Part shown: positions 7,533 through 13,639 of the stretch, in pieces
How positions within the stretch are numbered: the stretch's first letter is position 1
Layout: every line of letters begins with the position of its first letter
NCBI GenBank assembly: GCA_016284485.1
Contig: JAEEOX010000038.1
Location: 1-16,444 of the forward strand
DNA: 16,444 nucleotides
Source of the DNA: Bacillota bacterium
GTDB taxonomy: Bacteria > Bacillota > Clostridia > Peptostreptococcales > Anaerovoracaceae
Reading direction: 5' to 3'
Made by a program: the position numbers and the translations under genes
Notes under the pieces: generated by a model
What the model was told of the DNA's origin: nothing
The model's input: only the letters and a program-made list of their open reading frames with translations
Databases searched by the model: none

Positions 7533-8057
7533 CGCGGTCTTCCTTATGACGGCGGCATCTTCGTGATCACGACATCTGATAAAGCTGATCCATCCAGCCA
7601 CCGTCTGATCGTTTCGGAAGCAGTCAGAGTCCTGGCTATGGACACTGATCCGGAGACCTGCCCAATGAGCGACGTTCATCAGTCCAAAGACTTCGGATCG
7701 ATATTCAGGGAAAGCTATCACACCTGGCTGGCTGGAGCTGCCTCCGGAAGGATCATCCGGAACTACACGGATTCCGACATATACCGGTTCCTGATACCTC
7801 TTTCCGAAGATCCTCATCTCCTCAGTTTCAGCCGCACTATCCTTTCCGGGCTTGAGGGGTATGAAGACACCATCGCATCCTACATCAGAAACGGAGGCGA
7901 TATACTGGCCTCCTCCATCGACCTTAAAGTCCACGCCAACACGGTGCGCTATCGTCTGGCACGCATCAAGGAACTTACAGGTGATCCTGATCAGACAGAT
8001 CACCAGCTGTTCCGGGACCTCTTCATAGCATACTCCGTGCGGGAGATCAACAAGTAG
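7533..8057 (+). pseudogene. Truncated PucR-family regulator (C-terminal half)
   Basis: About 175 codons homologous to the C-terminal part of the regulator at 1313-2482. GLPYDGGIFVITTSD aligns with its GLVVRYGDGVFLITTSA (about residue 202 onward), MSDVH and FRES are shared, and the C-terminus keeps the helix-turn-helix GGDILASSIDLKVHANTVRYRL followed by KELTG. The PucR_1 sensing domain and about 200 residues are missing. The upstream sequence in frame is the antisense of the 7273-7524 gene. There is no ATG or ribosome binding site; the first possible start is the GTG at 7563, which encodes a Val inside the conserved core. It could still make an orphan DNA-binding domain if transcribed, but a non-functional remnant is more likely. 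Similarity to the first regulator is moderate, so it is a paralogue rather than a fresh copy. Confidence 0.82.
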
Positions 8058-8058
8058 C

Positions 8059-8089
8059 AAAAGACCCTTGGAGATCCAAGGGTCTTTTT
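8059..8089. terminator. Bidirectional terminator
   Basis: A perfect 13-bp stem (AAAAGACCCTTGG / CCAAGGGTCTTTT), AGAT loop, T run on the right arm and A run on the left. It can end both the PucR remnant and the convergent 63-residue gene. Confidence 0.88.
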
Positions 8090-8092
8090 AGT

Positions 8093-8284
8093 TTATTTGT
8101 CTTTTTTATCCTTGCCTCTTATGGCTTTGATCAGCGCGTCGAAAGCGTTGGAGTAGGACTTGTCCTGGGCCGCATAGTTGCTGGCTCCACCTGCCTTGGG
8201 ATTGACCTCCTTGATCTTGATGCCGAACTCCCTCTCAGTCTCCTCCTTGAGGACTGCGCTGGTTATGACCTTGTCGTCTTTCAT
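8093..8284 (-). CDS. Small hypothetical protein, 63 residues
   Basis: A short cytosolic protein that I do not recognise. It has a charged N-terminal half (KEETEREFGIKIKEV), a glycine/alanine linker (KAGGASNYAA), a likely amphipathic helix (SNAFDALIKAIRG) and a lysine/aspartate tail ending KDKKDK. The start is the ATG at 8284: the frame runs to a GTG at 8293, but that GTG overlaps the strong GGAGGAGGTG ribosome binding site. It has its own -10 (8311-8316) and shares the bidirectional terminator. Divergent from the XRE-type regulator, with -10 boxes about 21 bases apart, so joint control is possible. The strong signals and good codon use make it a real gene. Confidence 0.75.
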   Translation of the reverse strand: MKDDKVITSAVLKEETEREFGIKIKEVNPKAGGASNYAAQDKSYSNAFDALIKAIRGKDKKDK

Positions 8285-8310
8285 GAGTTTCACCTCCTCC
8301 CCTCGAAATG

Positions 8311-8316
8311 ATTATA
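8311..8316 (-). promoter_or_regulatory. -10 of the 63-residue gene
   Basis: TGA-TATAAT on the minus strand, an extended -10, about 26 bases before the ATG at 8284. The -35 is weak. Confidence 0.55.
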
Positions 8317-8334
8317 TCATAAATACATAAATAG

Positions 8335-8343
8335 TGGTATAAT
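8335..8343 (+). promoter_or_regulatory. Extended -10 of the XRE-type gene
   Basis: TGG-TATAAT, an extended -10 with no good -35. The predicted start at about 8350 leaves a leader of about 138 bases before the ATG at 8488, long for this window. Confidence 0.6.
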
Positions 8344-8354
8344 CAGTTTCGGCA

Positions 8355-8468
8355 CGTGTTTTTTGCGCAAAAAATCTCTTTTGCAACCGGCAGTTGGCAG
8401 ATTGTAAGCTCTGTTTGGTGGCGCGCAACCGCATAATTCGCTAAACTGAGACCGTAAAAAGAAACACG
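8355..8468 (+). promoter_or_regulatory. Long, possibly structured leader of the XRE-type gene
   Basis: The leader opens with a perfect 16-bp palindrome, TTTTTTGCGCAAAAAA (8359-8374), close to the transcription start. CGTGTTT (8355-8361) can pair with AAACACG (8462-8468), enclosing the whole leader and ending just before the GGAGG. GCAACCG occurs twice (8383-8389 and 8425-8431). It matches no riboswitch class I know. An operator or autoregulatory site is an equal explanation for the palindrome. Confidence 0.35.
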
Positions 8469-8487
8469 CACCAACGGAGGTAACGAA

Positions 8488-9489
8488 ATGATCTTAGCAG
8501 AAACCATAGTTCAGCTCAGAAAACAGGCGGGCTGGTCCCAGGAAGAACTTGCAGATAAATTAGGAGTGAGCCGCCAGGCCATCTCCAAGTGGGAAAGCGC
8601 ACAGTCGGTGCCCGACCTGAACCGCATCCTGGACATGTCCAGACTTTTCGGAGTGAGCACAGATATATTATTGAAGGATGACCTGGGCCCGGACTTCGGT
8701 CCCGGGGAAGTGCCCACGGAAGTGAACGACACAGACGAGCCCCTCAGGAAGGTGAGCCTGTCGGAAGCCAACGATTATATAAGCGTGCGCCTGGCAGCCG
8801 CACCGAAGATCGCTCTGGGAGTCATGCTCTGCATCCTCTCCCCCGTGCTCCTCATAGCACTCTCAAGCCTGCAGGAGCTCGGCAGGATAAGCCTCTCCGA
8901 AGGTCAGGCTGCCGGCATCGGTGTTCTGGTCCTCATGTGTCTGGTGGGAGCGGCAGTTGCCCTCTTCATCATCAACGGAATGAAACTGGGAAGGTTCAGT
9001 TACATCCAGGAGGATGCTCTGGATACCGCTTACGGCGTAAGCGGCCTGGCCAGAGACCGCAAAGAGAACTACCGTGAGCGTCATACCATGATGCTGACCG
9101 TAGGTATCGTTCTCTGCGTGCTGTCATGCGTGCCCATCTTCATCTCCATGATCGTGGCCACCAGCGATCTTCTCACAGTGCTTTCAGTATGCATACTGCT
9201 GATCATGATCGCCATAGGAGTGTTCATGATCGTCAGCACCTCCATGGTCCAGGACACCTACGACGCCCTGCTGGAGGAAGGCGATTACACCAGGCAAAAG
9301 AAGCAGGCGTCCAGACACTACGGCTACATCTACGGCATATACTGGCTGGCAGCCGTGGCCATCTTCCTTCTCATCAGCTTCACCACCGATTCCTGGGACA
9401 GAAGCTGGATCGTATGGCCCATCGCCGGCGTAGGCTGCGGCATCCTGGCGGGAATACTCCAGGGAGTGGCCAACAGGAAGAAAAAATAA
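8488..9489 (+). CDS. Membrane-bound XRE-family HTH regulator
   Basis: A 333-residue protein with an N-terminal HTH_3 domain (about residues 5-60: IVQLRKQAGWSQEELADKL, then VSRQAISKWES) joined by a linker with several acidic residues (65-85) to a membrane part. I count about six hydrophobic segments at roughly 107-127, 143-163, 201-222, 228-250, 282-299 and 306-326. It ends NRKKK, a positive cytoplasmic tail. Such HTH plus multi-TM proteins are common in Firmicutes and are thought to couple a membrane signal to transcription; the signal is unknown here. ACGGAGG lies seven bases before the ATG. It is preceded by a long leader and followed by a strong terminator. No partner transporter is next to it in the same direction. 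Confidence 0.9.
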   Translation: MILAETIVQLRKQAGWSQEELADKLGVSRQAISKWESAQSVPDLNRILDMSRLFGVSTDILLKDDLGPDFGPGEVPTEVNDTDEPLRKVSLSEANDYISVRLAAAPKIALGVMLCILSPVLLIALSSLQELGRISLSEGQAAGIGVLVLMCLVGAAVALFIINGMKLGRFSYIQEDALDTAYGVSGLARDRKENYRERHTMMLTVGIVLCVLSCVPIFISMIVATSDLLTVLSVCILLIMIAIGVFMIVSTSMVQDTYDALLEEGDYTRQKKQASRHYGYIYGIYWLAAVAIFLLISFTTDSWDRSWIVWPIAGVGCGILAGILQGVANRKKK

Positions 9490-9508
9490 GGCTTACATAT
9501 TTTGCACT

Positions 9509-9540
9509 AAAAAACCCGGATCATGCGATCCGGGTTTTTT
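9509..9540. terminator. Bidirectional terminator
   Basis: A perfect 14-bp stem (AAAAAACCCGGATC / GATCCGGGTTTTTT), ATGC loop. It lies between the convergent XRE-type and YfcC-type genes and can serve both. Confidence 0.92.
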
Positions 9541-9562
9541 GTTCGATTCAAGCTGTGCTCAA

Positions 9563-11074
9563 TTAGCAGAACTGAAGCTCCACGATGAGCATTACTACGC
9601 CCAGTAAAGCGTAGAGTCCGAACAGCGGTCCGACCCACTTCAGATACTTGTCGTAAGTGATGTTTGTCATCTGAAGTACGGGAAGGATGATGTTGGTGGG
9701 TGTTACCAGGTTGATGAGTCCCTGTCCATAGAGGTAAGCTGAGATGACCAGCTCTCTCGGAAGTCCTACCGTGTCCGCAAGAGGAGCAATGATAGGAATG
9801 GAAAGGATAGCAAGTCCTGATGTGGAAGCGATGAAGAATCCCAGGATCACGTAGATCAGCATTACTGTTACTACGAAGAGGATGGGGTTCATTCCTTCTA
9901 CCCAGCCGGACATGGTGTACAGCAGGGTGTCGGAGACCTTGCCGCTCTCAAGAAGCATGTTCACGGCACGTGCAAGTCCGCAGACAAGGGCTACGCCAAC
10001 GAGGTCGGAAGCTCCGCCGATGAAGACTTCGCCGATCTTTCTCTCGTTCATGCCGCCGATGATGCCCATGATGACGCCGCTGACCAGGAACAGAACAGCC
10101 ATCTGCTCGAACCACCAGTCAAGCTTGACAACGCCGATTACCATGATTACGAATGTCAGGAAGAACAGGCAAAGGATGAGCTTGTCCTTACCGGACATCT
10201 TCTTCTCGTGCTCTTCCTTGTATCCGAAGTGCTCTTCTGTCCATGCATTGTTCTCATAGTTGATTCCAACTCTGGGATCAGCCTTGACCTTCTTGGCATA
10301 TCTGAAGATGTACCAGAGGGTGATGACAACGCCTACGATCAGGCCGATAAGTCTCATTGAGAGACCTTCGCTGAAGTTGATGCCTGCCGCGGAGGAAGCG
10401 ATTACTACGGAGAAGGGGTTAACTGTTGAGAACATGCAGCCCAGAGCTGATCCGCACCAGATCGCAGCGACACCAGTCATTGCGTCATAGCCCGTCTTAA
10501 GGAAGATGGGGATGAGGATCGGATAGAATGCGATGGTCTCCTCACACATACCGAAGGATGTTCCGCCAAGTGCGATGAGGAAGCAGACGACCGCGATGAT
10601 GATCTGCTCTCTGCCCTTGGAAACTCTGGCCAGTTCAGTAATACCGGCATTGAACACTCCCAGGTAGTTTACGATTCCTACAGCGCCTCCAATCATGAAG
10701 ATAAAGAATATGATGTCGATGCAGTCATAGACACCGTAGGGGATGGACATCAGGAAATCGCTGAGGCCCTGTCCGTTCTGCTCCTGAGGTACATATGTCC
10801 CTGAAACAGCCATAGGCTTGGAGATGTTACCTCCGGTGAAGTTCTCGAGTCTGGCGTTGATTCCCAGCTGGTCGAGTGACTCCTGAGTTGCTTCCATTTC
10901 CTCAACTGATCCGTCCGGTGCAGTGATCACGAATACATCTGCATCCTCATCATATGTGAGCTTTGAATACTCACCTGCGGGGATCGCATAGGTCAGTATC
11001 ACAGCAATGATCATGACTATGAATAATACCACATAGGCCGAAGGGAATGAAAACTTTTTCTTTCCGTTGCTCAT
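9563..11074 (-). CDS. YfcC/DcuC-family membrane carrier
   Basis: A 503-residue inner-membrane carrier of the YfcC family (C4-dicarboxylate anaerobic carrier-like, Pfam DcuC superfamily, which also holds arginine/ornithine antiporter-like proteins). A first membrane helix (about 11-31, ending TYAIPAGEYS) is followed by an external loop to about residue 113 and then many helices. Family motifs visible are GGTSFGMCEETIAFYP (170-185), STVNPFSVVIAS (216-227), STSGLAILSIPIIAPLAD (417-434) and GLINLVTPTNIILPVL (452-467), the last two probably re-entrant substrate-site loops. Substrate may be an amino acid, peptide or carboxylate. A link to the amino-acid enzymes at the left is attractive but rests on proximity only (about 5 kb). 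GGAG lies about ten bases before the ATG. Length is normal for the family. Confidence 0.9.
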   Translation of the reverse strand: MSNGKKKFSFPSAYVVLFIVMIIAVILTYAIPAGEYSKLTYDEDADVFVITAPDGSVEEMEATQESLDQLGINARLENFTGGNISKPMAVSGTYVPQEQNGQGLSDFLMSIPYGVYDCIDIIFFIFMIGGAVGIVNYLGVFNAGITELARVSKGREQIIIAVVCFLIALGGTSFGMCEETIAFYPILIPIFLKTGYDAMTGVAAIWCGSALGCMFSTVNPFSVVIASSAAGINFSEGLSMRLIGLIVGVVITLWYIFRYAKKVKADPRVGINYENNAWTEEHFGYKEEHEKKMSGKDKLILCLFFLTFVIMVIGVVKLDWWFEQMAVLFLVSGVIMGIIGGMNERKIGEVFIGGASDLVGVALVCGLARAVNMLLESGKVSDTLLYTMSGWVEGMNPILFVVTVMLIYVILGFFIASTSGLAILSIPIIAPLADTVGLPRELVISAYLYGQGLINLVTPTNIILPVLQMTNITYDKYLKWVGPLFGLYALLGVVMLIVELQFC

Positions 11075-11102
11075 TATAAAATCTCTCCTTTCATAAATAT
11101 GA

Positions 11103-11117
11103 CGGTCATTACGACCG
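11103..11117. promoter_or_regulatory. Perfect dyad at the carrier promoter
   Basis: CGGTC-ATTAC-GACCG: perfect 5-bp GC-rich arms around a 5-base centre, 8-22 bases downstream of the -10 box, so overlapping the transcription start. Position fits a repressor site. CGGTCAT also occurs once in the pucR/cyclodeaminase intergenic region (2551-2557), as a half site only. Confidence 0.5.
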
Positions 11118-11124
11118 CACTACT

Positions 11125-11152
11125 ATTATATATGCAAAAAAAATCTTTTCAA
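11125..11152 (-). promoter_or_regulatory. Promoter of the YfcC-type carrier
   Basis: -35 TTGAAA (11147-11152), 16-base spacer, -10 TATAAT (11125-11130) on the minus strand, about 50 bases before the ATG. Close to consensus, so probably strong unless repressed. Confidence 0.8.
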
Positions 11153-11207
11153 GGAAAGTAGACAATTTTGTTAAAACTTCCAAATAAAAGCATGGCTTTT
11201 CATTATC

Positions 11208-11227
11208 AAGACATACAAAGACATACA
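11208..11227. repeat. Tandem 10-bp direct repeat
   Basis: AAGACATACA occurs twice head to tail beside the terminator. Apart from it and a small AAAAGC/GCTTTT hairpin (11186-11200), nothing else is seen in this intergenic stretch. Confidence 0.6.
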
Positions 11228-11253
11228 AAAACACCCCCTCGCGGGGGTGTTTT
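11228..11253 (-). terminator. Terminator of the VWA surface-protein gene
   Basis: A perfect 11-bp stem (AAAACACCCCC / GGGGGTGTTTT), 4-base loop. On the minus strand the T run follows, 22 bases after the VWA stop codon. Confidence 0.88.
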
Positions 11254-11274
11254 GTTCAAAGATCGTATGTTACT

Positions 11275-13368
11275 CTATCTCTTCTTCGTGAGCGCCAGGA
11301 CTCCCTGTCCGGCCAGTGCCAGCGCCAGAACTGAGATCCAGAGCACCATGTTCATGGGATCTCCTGTCTGAGGCGGAACTACGGGGTCGGGAAGTTTCTC
11401 CCACTGAGCGTAGTACGTCACGTTGCCTGTTACTGTGTCGCTGACCTCAGGCTTCCAGCCAAGGAACTTATAACCTTCCCTGGTCGGGGTCCCGTTGAAT
11501 GCCGGTGTGGCGTCTCCCAGGTAATTGTCAGGATATACCTGATCCGGGAAGACAACTTCGTCCTCAACGCCATCGTTGTAGGTAACTGTGTAAAGTTCCA
11601 CATATGTGACGACGGGAATGTCGAATACGTATTCGCCGTCATCACCCTGGCTGGTCTCATACTCCAGAGTGGCAGATACGTTGGTATCGTGCTCGCCGTA
11701 TTCTGCGTCTTCATCGATTATGAGGGTATATGTGAGGGTAACGGGTCTGGCTACCTCGATGGGCACGTTGATTATCCAGCGGAAGCTGTTGGTGTCCTCG
11801 GAATACTCCACGCGGTAGGGATATGCTCCCGAATTGTCCGGCGTGCCGAAGTTCCAGGCGTTCTCTCCGTCCTGTGTGGCGCTTATGGACTCTCCGCCAA
11901 CGGTCATCTTGAAGGTGTCCGCTCCGTCGATCTTAAGTGTGAACTCATCCGGAATGATGTCGGTAACGACGCCGCTTGCCACCATGTAGATGATGTCTTC
12001 CTTGATGGAGTTGAAGACGGCATTTACGGCATCTGCATTGGTGATCTCAGCGCTGTACTCACTGACGTCCGGTGTCTTGATCCAGTCGCAGAAGGACTTG
12101 GCAAGTTCCAGTCCGGAGCCGCTGCCCCATCCGGAATAGACAATGGCTGCGGTGTGATATTTTTTGCCCATGTCCGTCCACAGATGGCCGGTGAGATAAA
12201 GGCCTTTCTGCAGACTGTCGGGGTGCACCTGGTAGAAATCGGGGTTCGGCGTATCGAGATCGTAGGTATAGGAGTTGTCATCCGTCTCAACGAACTCGTA
12301 AGGTGCGGCCTCCAGCCAGTTGAGTTTGGTCCAGTCAATACCTGTCTCCGTATCATTCACCGGAGTGAACTCATAATAGTTCTTGTGGAGGGCATATGTG
12401 AACTGTGCCCCGTTGGTCACAGGATAGGTCTCCAGGCTGCCCTTTGCCGTCGTACCCTTCTTGTCTGCGTAAGCGCAGTAGAAGTCGTACTTGGTATCAG
12501 TGCTGCTCAGTTCCTCGTTGGTGCTGTTGTAAATATCAACATAGTACGGAGAATAGAAGCACTTGGTCATGTCGGATACAGTCACCGTGTTTCCGGAGCC
12601 GGTAGGCGTAGTGGTGTAGTTGTAGTAATAGTTATCTTTATGCTTGTAAGCCGACTTGGTATATGATCCTGTGCTCTGACCTACAGCCGGTGTGCCATAG
12701 ACCTTGCCCGATGCCATGTACTGGGTATATACCGTGGTGGGCTCATCCTCATCATTGTTCCAGATGTAGGTCTTGCCGTCCATCAAAAGGATGACGAACT
12801 TGTTGTCATTCGGTACTTCCTCGTCCGCTGTGAGCCAGTCATTAGCCAGATCAAGTCCGCCGTGCATGTTGGTTCCTGAGCTCCGATCCTTCAGCGCCTG
12901 CTCAGGATAATCGATTCCGTCCTCAATAGCCTTGGCTGTTGAATCTGAATACTCAACAAGTCCGGAATAGGCATCACCGGATGCCAGCGCGATAGTATCG
13001 AAGACCCTTCCGCGGCACTTGATGACTCCCACCTTGATCACTGCATCCTTCTCGATAACTCCATTCAGCAATGGTGTCACATAGGTTGAGAAGTCCACGT
13101 CATTGTTGGTGGTGGACGTGGAAGAGTCCATTACGAAGACCACATCGTAGACGTAGTGTCCCTCTGCCGCAGGAAGCGACAGCGTCACATTGGTCTCGCG
13201 GTGGTTCTTGTCCAGTTCCGTGGGAGAAGCTGTTTTACTTCCTTCGATTCCCTGGGTCGCAGCGTCCGTAGCATCCGCAGATACTGTCAGAGACGCAGCC
13301 GGTATGAAGCATAATACCATCGCCACTACCATCATCATTATCAATACTCTTTTTAATTGTTTCTTCAT
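11275..13368 (-). CDS. VWA-domain, sortase-anchored surface protein
   Basis: A 697-residue exported protein. A signal peptide (MKKQLKRVLIMMMVV..., cut near TVSA-DA, about residue 31) leads into a von Willebrand factor A domain. Its metal-ion site is complete: VMDSSTS (Asp about 81, Ser 83, Ser 85), SSGTNMHGG (Thr about 166) and LLMDGK (Asp about 197). A long Tyr/Asn/Thr-rich insertion follows the third loop, and the domain seems to resume with WLEAAPY to FCDWIKT. A beta-rich stretch and an InlB/Flg_new-like repeat (EGYKFLGWKP to TYYAQW) come before the sorting signal PPQTGD, hydrophobic helix and KKR tail. VWA proteins of this build often form pilus tips or adhesins. The frame is open 44 codons upstream, but the ATG at 13368 begins the signal peptide and has AGAGAGG about nine bases before it. 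Own promoter and terminator. Confidence 0.9.
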   Translation of the reverse strand: MKKQLKRVLIMMMVVAMVLCFIPAASLTVSADATDAATQGIEGSKTASPTELDKNHRETNVTLSLPAAEGHYVYDVVFVMDSSTSTTNNDVDFSTYVTPLLNGVIEKDAVIKVGVIKCRGRVFDTIALASGDAYSGLVEYSDSTAKAIEDGIDYPEQALKDRSSGTNMHGGLDLANDWLTADEEVPNDNKFVILLMDGKTYIWNNDEDEPTTVYTQYMASGKVYGTPAVGQSTGSYTKSAYKHKDNYYYNYTTTPTGSGNTVTVSDMTKCFYSPYYVDIYNSTNEELSSTDTKYDFYCAYADKKGTTAKGSLETYPVTNGAQFTYALHKNYYEFTPVNDTETGIDWTKLNWLEAAPYEFVETDDNSYTYDLDTPNPDFYQVHPDSLQKGLYLTGHLWTDMGKKYHTAAIVYSGWGSGSGLELAKSFCDWIKTPDVSEYSAEITNADAVNAVFNSIKEDIIYMVASGVVTDIIPDEFTLKIDGADTFKMTVGGESISATQDGENAWNFGTPDNSGAYPYRVEYSEDTNSFRWIINVPIEVARPVTLTYTLIIDEDAEYGEHDTNVSATLEYETSQGDDGEYVFDIPVVTYVELYTVTYNDGVEDEVVFPDQVYPDNYLGDATPAFNGTPTREGYKFLGWKPEVSDTVTGNVTYYAQWEKLPDPVVPPQTGDPMNMVLWISVLALALAGQGVLALTKKR

Positions 13369-13405
13369 AGTAAAATACCTCTCTGAATATACCCTTCCAA
13401 ATACT

Positions 13406-13434
13406 ATTCTATCTCTTTTGTGTCTTTTAATCAA
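13406..13434 (-). promoter_or_regulatory. Promoter of the VWA gene
   Basis: -35 TTGATT (13429-13434), 17-base spacer, -10 TAGAAT (13406-13411) on the minus strand, 38 bases before the ATG. Confidence 0.75.
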
Positions 13435-13460
13435 GTTTATGTTTTTGGTTTTGTTAAAAA

Positions 13461-13497
13461 AAATAAAAGAGCCGCGGGCTTTCGCTCCGCGGCTCTT
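13461..13497 (-). terminator. Terminator of the Cna_B stalk gene
   Basis: An 11-bp stem (AAGAGCCGCGG / CCGCGGCTCTT), 9-base loop, then on the minus strand TTTT-A-TTTTTTTT. It lies before the VWA gene's promoter, so the two surface genes are not simply one operon. Confidence 0.88.
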
Positions 13498-13531
13498 CAA
13501 GAGTGTGATGAACTATTTCAGTTACTGACTT

Positions 13532-13639
13532 TTATCTTTTGCTGATAAGTCTCTTGACTCCAATGATCCCCATGGCGGCCATTGCCATGATCATGAGGCT
13601 GATCCAAAGTCCCAGGTTCATGTCGTCACCTGTCTTCGG
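13532..13639 (-). other. Cell-wall sorting signal of the stalk protein
   Basis: KPKTGDDMN, then a 19-residue or so hydrophobic segment, then a basic tail ending KRLISKR. The pentapeptide has Lys where LPXTG has Leu. The neighbouring VWA protein has Pro at that place and the same TGDxMNxxLWIS context, suggesting one shared sortase class. Confidence 0.8.

Noticed and set aside
7485..8060. A 191-codon minus-strand open frame
   Set aside because: It is antisense to the PucR-type remnant, whose conserved helix-turn-helix shows which strand is coding.
8383..8468. GEMM-like c-di-GMP riboswitch (CACGCACC word)
   Set aside because: Only a short word matches; the order of paired elements and the GAAA tetraloop expected for that class are absent.
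11186..11200. AAAAGC-ATG-GCTTTT hairpin
   Set aside because: Too short and without a following T run to be a terminator. It lies upstream of the carrier promoter with no gene to end.
11689..12666. A 325-codon plus-strand open frame
   Set aside because: It is antisense to the VWA gene, which has a signal peptide, MIDAS motif and sorting signal. The antisense frame has no ribosome binding site or family motif.
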